Assembly (NCBI RefSeq): GCF_000153925.1
Contig: NZ_DS264376.1
Location: forward strand, 1 to 64,000
DNA from: [Ruminococcus] torques ATCC 27756
GTDB lineage: Bacteria > Bacillota > Clostridia > Lachnospirales > Lachnospiraceae
Length of the DNA: 64,000 bases
Reading direction: 5' to 3'
The notes under the pieces were generated by a model. The model did not search any database, was not told the DNA's origin, and saw only the letters and a list, made by a program, of their open reading frames with translations. Both the position numbers and the translations under genes were made by a program. Below are positions 42,685 through 51,427 of the stretch, piece by piece. How positions within the stretch are numbered: the stretch's first letter is position 1; every line of letters starts with the position of its first letter.

Positions 42685-43926
42685 ATGAAATTTAAACTGA
42701 CTTCGTTAGAAAAAAAGTGGGTTCTTTATGATGTGGGAAATTCGGCGTTTACAATGATGGTATCGACCATATTTCCGATTTATTTTAATTATCTTGCGGG
42801 AAACGCCGGTATATCGGACGTAGATTATCTGGCGTACTGGGGATATGCAACTTCTGTGTGCACGCTTCTTGTGGCGATTTTAGGGCCGACGCTCGGAGCG
42901 ATTGCGGATACGAAAAATTTTAAGAAAACAGTGTTTTTTGTTGCGATGGGAGTAGGTGTTTTCGGATGTATTTTGTTAGGGTTTCTGTCATCGTGGATTT
43001 GGTTTTTAGGTATTTTTGTACTGGCAAAGACCGGATATTCGGCAAGTCTGATTTTTTATGACGCGATGCTTACTGATGTGACCGACCCGGAACGGATGGA
43101 CGCAGTTTCGTCTCACGGCTATGCGTGGGGATATATCGGAAGCTGTATTCCGTTTGTGGCATGTCTCGGCGTTGTGCTCGGAGCAAAACCGTTGGGGATC
43201 GGAATGCAGACTGCGATGATCATTGCGTTTATTATTACTGCGCTTTGGTGGCTGTTATCGTCTGTACCGCTTCTTCGCTCTTACAGACAGAAATATTTTG
43301 CCGAAGTAAACGGACATGTTGTAAAAGACAGTTTTAAGCGGCTTGGGAAAACTTTTGCGGAGTTGGTTAAGGAAAAGCATATTTTTGTATTTTTACTTGC
43401 GTTTTTCTTTTATATTGACGGTGTGTATACCGTTATTGATATGGCGACAGCGTACGGACAGGCTCTTGGATTGGACAGCACGGGACTTTTGCTCGCCCTT
43501 CTTGTGACACAGATCGTTGCGTTTCCGTCTGTACTTATTTTCGGAAGGATCGTAAAGAAAGTTTCTCCGGAGAAGATCATTACTGTCTGTATCATGGCAT
43601 ATTTTGGAATTGCAGTGTATGCATATTGGCTGGATACTCAGTTTGATTTCTGGATGCTCGCAGTTCTTGTGGGAATGTTCCAGGGAACGATACAGGCGCT
43701 TTCAAGATCATATTTTGCGAAGATCATACCGGCGGAGAAGTCGGGAGAATATTTCGGCATTTATGACATTTGCGGCAAAGGCGCATCGGTTATCGGAACG
43801 GCGCTCGTATCTTTTATCAGTCAGATGACGGGGAGCATCAATATTGCTGTCAGCGCACTTTCCGTGATGTTTTTAGTTGGGCTTGTATTATTTAGATATT
43901 CGGCAAAATTAAATAGCGTGCGATGA
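42685..43926 (+). CDS. UMF1-family MFS transporter
   Basis: This is a 413 aa protein with about 12 membrane helices. The signature is WVLYDVGNSAFTMMVSTIFPIYF followed by LLVAILGPTLGAIAD, typical of the UMF1/Atg22-like branch of MFS transporters, whose bacterial substrates are unknown (amino-acid efflux in the yeast relative). The start at 42685 follows AAAGGGAG; the longer frame upstream is not preceded by a ribosome site. Confidence 0.88.
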   Translation: MKFKLTSLEKKWVLYDVGNSAFTMMVSTIFPIYFNYLAGNAGISDVDYLAYWGYATSVCTLLVAILGPTLGAIADTKNFKKTVFFVAMGVGVFGCILLGFLSSWIWFLGIFVLAKTGYSASLIFYDAMLTDVTDPERMDAVSSHGYAWGYIGSCIPFVACLGVVLGAKPLGIGMQTAMIIAFIITALWWLLSSVPLLRSYRQKYFAEVNGHVVKDSFKRLGKTFAELVKEKHIFVFLLAFFFYIDGVYTVIDMATAYGQALGLDSTGLLLALLVTQIVAFPSVLIFGRIVKKVSPEKIITVCIMAYFGIAVYAYWLDTQFDFWMLAVLVGMFQGTIQALSRSYFAKIIPAEKSGEYFGIYDICGKGASVIGTALVSFISQMTGSINIAVSALSVMFLVGLVLFRYSAKLNSVR

Positions 43927-43968
43927 AAATCGAATGAGGAAAACATATGGGATGAAAGAGGTGACAGG

Positions 43969-44673
43969 ATGGAGGAATTTGTCAAATTAAAGGATATCAC
44001 GAAAGTTTATCATATGGGAGAAGTGGAGATCCGGGCAGCAGACAATATTAATTTCTCTATCAAAAAAGGAGAGTTTGTTGTAATTGTCGGACCAAGCGGC
44101 GCGGGAAAAACGACGGTGCTTAATATTTTAGGCGGCATGGATACCGCGACAGGCGGAACGCTGACAGTGGACGGAAAAGATATTACGGCGTATGATTCCC
44201 GACAGTTGACCGGATACCGCAGGGATGATATCGGATTCGTATTTCAGTTTTACAATCTGATCCCGAATCTGACCGCGCTTGAAAATGTAGAGCTTGCGCT
44301 TCAGATATGTAAAGATCCTCTTGATGCAAAAAAGGTATTGGAAGATGTAGGGCTTGGCGACAGATTGGATAATTTTCCGGCGCAGCTTTCCGGAGGCGAG
44401 CAGCAGCGTGTTTCGATTGCCCGCGCTCTTGCGAAGAACCCGAAGTTGCTCCTTTGCGACGAGCCGACAGGAGCGCTTGATTATAATACGGGAAAGGCAA
44501 TTTTGAAGCTTTTACAAAACATGTGCCGGGAACGGGGGATGACAGTGATCGTGATTACCCATAATCAGGCTCTTGCACCTATGGCAGACAGATTGATTCA
44601 TATTAAGAACGGGCAGGTGTCTCATATGGAAACAAATGAAAACCCGATGTCGATCGATGAGATCGAGTGGTAG
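43969..44673 (+). CDS. ABC transporter ATP-binding protein (MacB/LolD type)
   Basis: The 234 aa ATPase has Walker [11 protein letters not shown]-loop FQFYNLIP, signature [15 protein letters not shown] and Walker [13 protein letters not shown]. It pairs with the large FtsX-type permease gene that starts 40 bases downstream. The pair probably performs mechanotransmission or lipid/peptide export rather than nutrient import. Confidence 0.93.
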   Translation: MEEFVKLKDITKVYHMGEVEIRAADNINFSIKKGEFVVIVGPSGAGKTTVLNILGGMDTATGGTLTVDGKDITAYDSRQLTGYRRDDIGFVFQFYNLIPNLTALENVELALQICKDPLDAKKVLEDVGLGDRLDNFPAQLSGGEQQRVSIARALAKNPKLLLCDEPTGALDYNTGKAILKLLQNMCRERGMTVIVITHNQALAPMADRLIHIKNGQVSHMETNENPMSIDEIEW

Positions 44674-44713
44674 TTCGGATAAAAATAAGAAATGGAAATG
44701 GCAGGCGGTGTGA

Positions 44714-47700
44714 ATGAAAAAACGTGCGCTGAGAAAAGATTTTTATATGGAGATCAGACGCAGCCTCGGGCGTTTCCTTTCCATCTTTTTCATCGTTGCG
44801 ATCGGATGTGCCTTCTTTTCGGGAATACGTGCCTCGGAGCCGGATATGCGTTATTCGGGAGACGCGTATTTTGATAATAAGAATATGATGGATCTTAGGA
44901 TCATCAGTACGATGGGATTGACGGAAGATGACGTAAAGGCGGCTTCAAAAGCAGAAGGGATCGGGCATGTGGAAGGCCGGTATTCTGTGGACGCTCTTTT
45001 GGCAGACGGTGATAATCAAATCGTTGTTCATGTCATGTCTATGCTTCCGACGATGAATGAGATACAGCTTGAGGACGGCAGGCTTCCGAATAAGGAAAAT
45101 GAATGTGTCGTTGATGTGGATTACATGGAAAAAAGCAAACTGAAGATCGGAGATACGATCACGTTTTCAAGCGGTACGGATGCCGAGGTTACAGATTCTT
45201 TGAAAACGGATACGTTTCGGATCACAGGTACAGTGAGCAGTCCGGAGTATATTGCTTTTCAGCGGGGCAGTACGACAATCGGAAACGGAAGTGTGCGGGC
45301 GTTTGTATATGTACAGGAAGAAAGCTTTGCAATGGACGTCTATACAGAGATTTGTATTCAGGCGGCAGGAGCAAAAGAATTGACGGCATTTACTTCGGAA
45401 TATGAAGATACGGTCGCGAAAGCAAAAGAAAATATTGAGAAGATCAAGGAGCAGAGACAAAAAGCCCGGTATACGGAAATTGTCGATGAGGCGAACGGGA
45501 AAATTGCGGAGGCGGAAGCCGAAGTAACAGATGCACAGACGAAGCTGGAAAACGGGAAAGCGGAAGCGGCGGCAAAGCTGGCGGATGCAAGGCAGAAACT
45601 GGAAAACGCGCAGGCACAGATCGATAGTGGGAAAGTGCAGTTGGAGAACTCCAAAGCGGAGGTTGCCGCAACAGAGCAGACCTTGGCACAGAAGCAGACA
45701 GAAGTTCAGAACGGAACAGCGGCGCTTGATCAGGGAATTGTGCAGTTGAATCAGCAGATTGAACAATTAAATGCGGTGAAAGCGCAGTATGAGGCTTTGA
45801 AAGAAAGCGGAATGACAGACGAAGAAACGCTTGCGGCGTTGGAGCAGATGAGCATGCAGATCCAGATCGGAGACGCAGCTGTGGTCGAGGCACAGGCGCA
45901 GATCGATCAGACGAGAGCTCAGCTTCAATATGCGCAAGGGCAGATTGATAACGGGTATGCACAGCTTGAGGCGGCAAGGCAGCAGATCGCAGGCGCGGAA
46001 GCCGGGATCATATCCGGCGAGCAGGAGATTGCTTCCGGATGGGAAGAGTATTATGCAGGTGAAGCAGAGGCAAACGCCGAGATCGCCGAAGGCGAGCAAA
46101 AGATAGCGGAAGCGCAGGCAGAGCTGGCTGATGCGAAAGCGGAAGTTGCAGAACTGGAAAAGCCGAAATGGTACATTTATGACCGAAATGACCTTCCGGA
46201 TTATTCGGGATACGGTGATAATGCGGACCGAATGAAAGCGATCGGCGAAGTGTTCCCGGTGATATTTTTCCTAGTGGCGGCACTGATCAGTCTTACGACG
46301 ATGACCCGTATGGTAGAAGAGCAGAGGACTCAGATCGGAACATTAAAAGCGCTTGGATACGCGAGACATTCGATAGCGGGGAAATATTTGGGATATGCGT
46401 TTCTGGCGACCCTTCTTGGAAGCGCGGCCGGTATTTTTACCGGGGAGAAGATATTTCCGTATATTATCATCAATGCATACGGGATAATGTATAAACACAT
46501 GAATGAACTGCTCATACCGTATAATGTGATGTACGGGATAGGAGCGGCGGGAACGGCGCTGTTTTGTACATTGGCGGCGACGATACTGGCATGTTATAAG
46601 GAACTGCGCGAACAGGCGGCTCAACTGATGCGTCCGCCGACGCCGAAGCAGGGTCAGAGAGTCGTTTTTGAGAAGATTACATTTTTGTGGAAGCGGCTGA
46701 ATTTTTCCTGGAAAGCAAGCGTGCGTAATCTTGTCAGATATAAGAAACGGTTTTTTATGACGATTTTCGGCATCGGAGGATGTATGGGACTGATGATCGT
46801 AGGGTTCGGTTTGAAAGATTCGATCTTTGCGGTTGTCGATATTCAGTACGGCGAGATTCAGCGATATGACGGAACGGTCATTATGGCGGAAGGCGCTTCG
46901 GAAAAAGAAAAAGGTGAAGTCGCGCAGATGCTTGGAAAAGAAACAGAAGTAGACGATGCGATGGAAGGCATACTGACTCAGATTACAATCGGAAACGGAA
47001 GTAAATGGCACGATGTCTATCTGGATGTGCCGAAAGATAAAAAGCAATTCCCGGAGTTTGTGACTTTGAAAGAAAGGACGACGGATAGAAGATATTCTCT
47101 GGATGAAAAAGAAGTTGTTTTGACAGAAAAAATCGCGAAGGAACTGGAAGTACAGGCAGGAGACATGATTACGATCCGTGATGAAGAGAAAGGAGATCTC
47201 AAGGTCAAGATCAAAGCTGTCTGCGAAAATTATATGGGACATTACCTGTACATGACGGCAGATGCGTATGAGGCTGTTTATAACGAAAAACCGGAGTACA
47301 ATGCCGTTTTCTATAAGACGGTTTCAGGAACGACAAAAGAAGCGCAAAGTGTCGGCGAAGATATTCTTCAGCTTCCGGGAGCGTTGAGTGTGAGCTATAC
47401 GACTGATTTGAAACAACAGGTAGACGATATGTTGGGAGCGCTTGACATTGTGATCGTTGTTCTGACAATATCGGCAGGAATGCTGGCATTTGTCGTTTTG
47501 TATAATCTGAACAACATTAATATTACAGAGCGAAAGAGAGAACTGGCAACGCTGAAAGTTTTAGGATTTTATCCGAATGAAGTTTCGGCGTATGTATATC
47601 GGGAAAATATCGTACTTACGGTTTTAGGCGCTCTTTTCGGCGTCGCTCTCGGAAAGATACTTCATCGCTTTATCATTGTCACTGTCGAGATAGATACGGT

Positions 47701-47842
47701 TATGTTTGGCAGAAATATCGATATGAGCAGTTTTGTATACAGTTTTCTTTTGACGGTTGCGTTCTCTATGATCGTAAACGGAGCGATGTATTTTAAACTT
47801 AAAAAGATCAATATGGTCGAATCACTGAAAAGTGTGGAATAA
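44714..47842 (+). CDS. FtsX/MacB-type ABC permease with long extracellular coiled coil
   Basis: The 1042 aa permease has one membrane helix at the N-terminus (about 17-38), an extracellular domain, a long Ala/Gln/Glu-rich coiled coil (about 235-480, with AQAQIDSGKVQLENSKAEV-type heptads), then an FtsX domain of three helices (about 515-640). A second MacB-like periplasmic domain and a second FtsX domain (about 910-1040) follow. The duplicated FtsX layout with a coiled coil is common in Firmicutes. Substrate is unknown. Confidence 0.9.
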   Translation: MKKRALRKDFYMEIRRSLGRFLSIFFIVAIGCAFFSGIRASEPDMRYSGDAYFDNKNMMDLRIISTMGLTEDDVKAASKAEGIGHVEGRYSVDALLADGDNQIVVHVMSMLPTMNEIQLEDGRLPNKENECVVDVDYMEKSKLKIGDTITFSSGTDAEVTDSLKTDTFRITGTVSSPEYIAFQRGSTTIGNGSVRAFVYVQEESFAMDVYTEICIQAAGAKELTAFTSEYEDTVAKAKENIEKIKEQRQKARYTEIVDEANGKIAEAEAEVTDAQTKLENGKAEAAAKLADARQKLENAQAQIDSGKVQLENSKAEVAATEQTLAQKQTEVQNGTAALDQGIVQLNQQIEQLNAVKAQYEALKESGMTDEETLAALEQMSMQIQIGDAAVVEAQAQIDQTRAQLQYAQGQIDNGYAQLEAARQQIAGAEAGIISGEQEIASGWEEYYAGEAEANAEIAEGEQKIAEAQAELADAKAEVAELEKPKWYIYDRNDLPDYSGYGDNADRMKAIGEVFPVIFFLVAALISLTTMTRMVEEQRTQIGTLKALGYARHSIAGKYLGYAFLATLLGSAAGIFTGEKIFPYIIINAYGIMYKHMNELLIPYNVMYGIGAAGTALFCTLAATILACYKELREQAAQLMRPPTPKQGQRVVFEKITFLWKRLNFSWKASVRNLVRYKKRFFMTIFGIGGCMGLMIVGFGLKDSIFAVVDIQYGEIQRYDGTVIMAEGASEKEKGEVAQMLGKETEVDDAMEGILTQITIGNGSKWHDVYLDVPKDKKQFPEFVTLKERTTDRRYSLDEKEVVLTEKIAKELEVQAGDMITIRDEEKGDLKVKIKAVCENYMGHYLYMTADAYEAVYNEKPEYNAVFYKTVSGTTKEAQSVGEDILQLPGALSVSYTTDLKQQVDDMLGALDIVIVVLTISAGMLAFVVLYNLNNINITERKRELATLKVLGFYPNEVSAYVYRENIVLTVLGALFGVALGKILHRFIIVTVEIDTVMFGRNIDMSSFVYSFLLTVAFSMIVNGAMYFKLKKINMVESLKSVE

Positions 47843-47866
47843 AAACCTAAAAAGCATTTTGTCAAG

Positions 47867-47908
47867 GCTGTGCGTTGAAGCGATTCCGGATCGTCCTCAC
47901 CGCGCAGC
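47867..47908 (+). terminator. Hairpin after the ABC permease gene
   Basis: GCTGTGCG (47867-47874) pairs with CGCGCAGC (47901-47908) with one G-U pair and is followed by TTTATATTAT. A plausible weak terminator of the ABC operon. Confidence 0.45.
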
Positions 47909-47933
47909 TTTATATTATCGGCAATGAGCGGTC

Positions 47934-47995
47934 TGTTAAGGCAGCGTTAAGAAAGTGTTAGGAAAATGTAGGGAAAGGGTAAAATGGAATTGACA
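47934..47995 (+). promoter_or_regulatory. PhoP-box-like repeat array and promoter of the Na/Pi cotransporter
   Basis: Four related heptamers begin at 47934 (TGTTAAG), 47945 (CGTTAAG), 47956 (TGTTAGG) and 47967 (TGTAGGG), exactly 11 bases apart. Their complements (CTTAACA and variants) fit the TTAACA-type direct repeats bound by PhoP-family regulators. TTGACA at 47990-47995 lies just downstream with only a weak -10 (TTAATT or TAATTT near 48012-48018), as expected of an activated promoter. Confidence 0.6.
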
Positions 47996-48103
47996 TACCG
48001 GTTGGCGGATGTTAATTTAAAAAAGCGCGTCGAAGCAGACGTGTGTATAAAGAAAAACAGAATATAGAAAAAATAAGACGATTTACAAAAGGAGAAAAAT
48101 GGA

Positions 48104-49732
48104 ATGGGAATAACAGACGTACTTGCTTTGCTCGGCGGTCTTGCATTGTTTTTATACGGAATGCAGATGATGAGCACGGGATTGGAAGCAGCAGCCGGCA
48201 ACCGGATGAAGTCGATCCTTGAAAAACTGACATCGAACCGTATAAAAGGTGTGCTTGTCGGAGCAGCCATCACAGCGGTCATTCAGTCGTCTTCTGCAAC
48301 GACGGTCATGGTAGTAGGGTTTGTAAATTCAGGATTGATGACATTAAAACAGGCGGTATGGGTGATCATGGGAGCCAATATCGGAACGACGATTACAGGT
48401 CAGCTCATTGCTCTTGATATCGGAGCGATCGCTCCGCTTTTTGCGATCGCAGGCGTAGGAGCGATCATGTTTATCAAAAGTGAAAAGGTACATCATATCA
48501 GCAGTATTTTTGCCGGACTTGGTATTCTTTTTATGGGAATGGATATGATGGGGGCGGCAATGTCGCCTTTGAAAGAGTCGGAAGCGTTTATCAGTCTGAT
48601 GACGAAGTTCGACAATCCGCTTCTCGGTATTTTGGTAGGCGCGCTTTTTACGGCAGTGATCCAGTCATCTTCTGCATCGGTCGGTATTTTGCAGGCGCTT
48701 GCGTCTACCGGTATGATCCCGCTCTCAAGCGCGGTGTTCGTTTTGTTCGGACAAAACATCGGAACATGTATCACGGCAGTTTTGGCATCGATCGGAATGA
48801 AGGTAAATGCAAAGCGTACGACGGTTATCCATCTGTTATTTAATATAATCGGCACGGTATTATTTACGGTGATCTGTCTTGTGACGCCGTATGTGACATG
48901 GATCGAAGCGATGACGCCCGGAGATCCGGTGGCGCAGATCGCAAATGCCCATACAGTCTTTAATATCGTGACGACACTGCTGCTTCTTCCGTTTGGAACA
49001 CATATGGCGAATATAGCGGTTCGCATTCTTCCGGACAGCAAAAAGGCAGACGATGAAGACCTTCGCCTGAAATATATCCGTCCGTTTGAATCTTCCTATG
49101 CGATCGGCCACAGCGCGGTGGCAGTGTCACAGGTTCGTGATGAAGTTAACAGAATGAGAGATATGGTGGCGAAAAATATAAGCGACTCGTTTGACTCGCT
49201 TGTTCAATATGATGAGAAACTTCGCAAAAAAGTGTCTGAGAGAGAAGAATATATTGATTTCCTCAATAAAGGCATATCCGAATATATCGTTTCACTTATG
49301 GCAAGCGAGATGAATATGTCAGATTCGAGAAAGATCAACGGATATTATGCGATTATAAGCAATCTGGAACGGATCGGAGATCATGCTGTCAATCTTGCAG
49401 AATATGGCGACGATATGAGAAAATGGGAGATTGATTTTTCAGATACGGTTAAAGAAGAACTCAATGAGATGAAAGCGCAGTGTATTGCGGCGCTTGATAA
49501 TCTGAAAGAAGTAACTTCCGAAAATGTAGAACGGATACTAAGTCAGGCAGTTATCATAGAGCAGAAAACGGACGATATGCGGGATAAGTATTTTAAAAAG
49601 CAGATGCAGCGTCTGAAAAAAGGAAAATGTAAGCCGCAAAGCGGTATCGTCTTTTCTGAAATACTGACAGATTTTGAAAGAATGGGCGATCACGCATTGA
49701 ATATCGCACAGCAGTACAGAGAAATGGAATAG
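48104..49732 (+). CDS. Na+/phosphate cotransporter with C-terminal PhoU-like domain (NptA type)
   Basis: It imports phosphate with sodium. Two inverted-repeat transport halves carry the QSSSATT (about 66) and QSSSASV (about 187) motifs diagnostic of the NptA/PF02690 family. The last 200 residues are a PhoU-like four-helix domain (NRMRDMVAKNI, ISNLERIGDHAVNLAE, DFERMGDHALNIA). It has 542 aa. The PhoP-box-like array upstream supports phosphate-starvation control. Confidence 0.93.
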   Translation: MGITDVLALLGGLALFLYGMQMMSTGLEAAAGNRMKSILEKLTSNRIKGVLVGAAITAVIQSSSATTVMVVGFVNSGLMTLKQAVWVIMGANIGTTITGQLIALDIGAIAPLFAIAGVGAIMFIKSEKVHHISSIFAGLGILFMGMDMMGAAMSPLKESEAFISLMTKFDNPLLGILVGALFTAVIQSSSASVGILQALASTGMIPLSSAVFVLFGQNIGTCITAVLASIGMKVNAKRTTVIHLLFNIIGTVLFTVICLVTPYVTWIEAMTPGDPVAQIANAHTVFNIVTTLLLLPFGTHMANIAVRILPDSKKADDEDLRLKYIRPFESSYAIGHSAVAVSQVRDEVNRMRDMVAKNISDSFDSLVQYDEKLRKKVSEREEYIDFLNKGISEYIVSLMASEMNMSDSRKINGYYAIISNLERIGDHAVNLAEYGDDMRKWEIDFSDTVKEELNEMKAQCIAALDNLKEVTSENVERILSQAVIIEQKTDDMRDKYFKKQMQRLKKGKCKPQSGIVFSEILTDFERMGDHALNIAQQYREME

Positions 49733-49743
49733 AATAGAAGAGA

Positions 49744-49776
49744 AGACATCTCACAGGAAGTGGGGTGTCTTTTTTA
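49744..49776 (+). terminator. Rho-independent terminator
   Basis: AGACATCTCAC (49744-49754) pairs with GTGGGGTGTCT (49760-49770) over 11 bp with two G-U pairs and a 5-base loop, followed by a T run. It ends the phosphate cotransporter transcript. Confidence 0.85.
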
Positions 49777-49798
49777 TATGTGAAAATCATCTGTTATA

Positions 49799-49877
49799 AA
49801 AATGTCTCATATTTTCAACCGATTTTCTTGATTCCGGCAAAAACAGATTATATAATCGGTTGTAAAAGTGATACAAA
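49799..49877 (+). promoter_or_regulatory. Promoter with two-part operator (copy 2)
   Basis: Part A, AAAATGTCTCAT, is at 49799-49810. A promoter follows: TTGATT (49828-49833), 17 bases, TATAAT (49851-49856). Part B (49858-49877; TTGTA-N7-TACAA) covers the expected transcription start, a classic repressor position. Confidence 0.65.
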
Positions 49878-49905
49878 TATTGACGAAAAAGACAGGTGAT
49901 GCAAA

Positions 49906-50328
49906 GTGAAGCGAAAAAGAGATCAGAGAAGATGCAGGGGTGCGGCAGGAAAAATTCCGGCGTTGATTTTTTGCGCGGCGGCAGTTTTGTGTATTGTGAT
50001 ATGGGTGATGCGTCACGCGCAGATGCAGGAGGGAAACGAACCGGATGTTGTGGCGAGCCGATGTGAAAATAATGTGTATGATCTGACCGTTGCGGCGAAT
50101 TGTGATGAAATCAAAGATGCAGAAGCATTTGCGGAAAAAGTTGTTCAAAAATACGAAGAAAACTCATTTCGCACAACGAAGTTTTCGGTAGATTTAGGAG
50201 AAGATATTGATTTGGTTCGCTTTCATGTTTATTTAAGAAGGGAAGAGATAGGGGAAAAAGAAGAATTGTTTCAGATTCGCTATCAAGACGGAGATATAAT
50301 ACTGGACGGAATCAACGGAAAGAGGTAA
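49906..50328 (+). CDS. Small membrane-anchored hypothetical protein
   Basis: This 140 aa protein is not recognised. A basic N-terminus (MKRKRDQRRCR) is followed by one membrane helix (about 17-34) and an extracytoplasmic domain of about 100 residues with predicted alternating strands and helices. The GTG start has AGGTG upstream. Its promoter carries the motif shared with the XRE/phospholipase region, so it may be controlled by that regulator. Confidence 0.6.
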   Translation: MKRKRDQRRCRGAAGKIPALIFCAAAVLCIVIWVMRHAQMQEGNEPDVVASRCENNVYDLTVAANCDEIKDAEAFAEKVVQKYEENSFRTTKFSVDLGEDIDLVRFHVYLRREEIGEKEELFQIRYQDGDIILDGINGKR

Positions 50329-50433
50329 AATCATATTATGAATTTAAACAGGACGTTTCCGCAGAGCAAATAGCCGGACAGGATCTGTAAGAACACGGCG
50401 CGTCTGATATGCGGGAATAGTGAGGAGGTTAGT

Positions 50434-50991
50434 ATGGGAAGTATATGGCATGATATCAGTGAGGAAAGGATTTTTCCGACAGATTTTATCTCGGTGATCG
50501 AGATTTCAAAAGGAAGCAAGAAAAAATACGAATTAGATAAAGAAACAGGGTATATCATCCTTGACCGAATCTTGTATACGTCAACGCATTATCCGATGAA
50601 TTACGGATTTATCCCGAGAACCCTCGGAGACGACGGCGATCCGCTCGATGTGCTCGTGATGTGTTCAGAGCCGCTTGAGCCTTTGACTCTTGTAAGATGT
50701 TATCCGATCGGCGTTATGAAGATGACAGACGGAGGAGCGGGAGATGAGAAGATCATAGCGATTCCGTGGGCAGATCCTACATATGAGGCGTATACGGATA
50801 TTTCCGAGCTTCCAAAACATATTTTTGAAGAGATCAAACATTTCTTTACCGTATACAAAGATCTGGAAGGTAAGAGAACGGCGGTGGACGAGTTTGAAGG
50901 CGCGCTTGGCGCAGTAAAGATCATCGAAGAATGCATCGACCGCTATAAAGAGAAATACGGTTCGGGCGAGTCTGATAAAACAACAGAATAA
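50434..50991 (+). CDS. ppa: Inorganic pyrophosphatase (family I)
   Basis: It hydrolyses pyrophosphate to phosphate in the cytoplasm. The family I signature [11 protein letters not shown], with its metal-binding aspartates, and [30 protein letters not shown] are present. At 185 aa it has normal length. A good ribosome site (GAGGAGG) precedes the ATG. It follows a phosphate transporter by about 700 bp, though it is separated by a terminator and another gene. Confidence 0.95.
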   Translation: MGSIWHDISEERIFPTDFISVIEISKGSKKKYELDKETGYIILDRILYTSTHYPMNYGFIPRTLGDDGDPLDVLVMCSEPLEPLTLVRCYPIGVMKMTDGGAGDEKIIAIPWADPTYEAYTDISELPKHIFEEIKHFFTVYKDLEGKRTAVDEFEGALGAVKIIEECIDRYKEKYGSGESDKTTE

Positions 50992-51101
50992 TAAGAATAA
51001 TAAGAAGAATAAAAAGATAGAGTAAGGCAGAACAATAAACGTAGTATCAAAGCACAGAGGCGTACGAAATGTAGGCCGGCTGAAAGGAGCTGAAGGCGAT
51101 T

Positions 51102-51425
51102 ATGGATAAACTCAGTGATAATTTGAAAAAGATCTTTCTGGCAGGGATCGGAGCAGTTGCCGTTACTGCCGAAAAGTCAAAAGATCTTCTTGATGAAATG
51201 GTAGAAAAGGGAGAACTGACAGTAGAGCAGGGAAAAGTGCTGAATGAAGAGTTAAAGCACAATGTGAAAAAGACAGTAAAAGAGAAGGTGAATGCGCTGA
51301 AACCGGCATCGGCAGAGGAACTTTCGGATCTTCTTGATAAGATGACGCCGGAGCAGATTGCCGCTTTGAAAGAGCAGATCCTGAAAAAAGAAGAAGCGAG
51401 CGAAACTGCGCCGGATGAAGCATAA
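51102..51425 (+). CDS. Phasin-like small helical protein
   Basis: This 107 aa all-helical protein (LKKIFLAGIGAVAVTAEKSKDLLDEMVEKGELT) resembles phasin-family proteins. In Firmicutes such proteins are commonly encoded next to an AarF/UbiB kinase, as here, with only 2 nt between the two genes. The C-terminus is a charged tail. Its function is unknown; it may be an accessory of the kinase. Confidence 0.7.
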   Translation: MDKLSDNLKKIFLAGIGAVAVTAEKSKDLLDEMVEKGELTVEQGKVLNEELKHNVKKTVKEKVNALKPASAEELSDLLDKMTPEQIAALKEQILKKEEASETAPDEA

Positions 51426-51427
51426 TT

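Noticed and set aside
45167..45766. Minus-strand leucine/cysteine-rich frame opposite the permease coiled coil
   Set aside because: Complement of Gln/Ala/Glu repeats; composition artefact.
46343..47242. Long minus-strand frame inside the ABC permease gene
   Set aside because: It is antisense to a clearly coding gene with good domains and has no ribosome site; a shadow frame.
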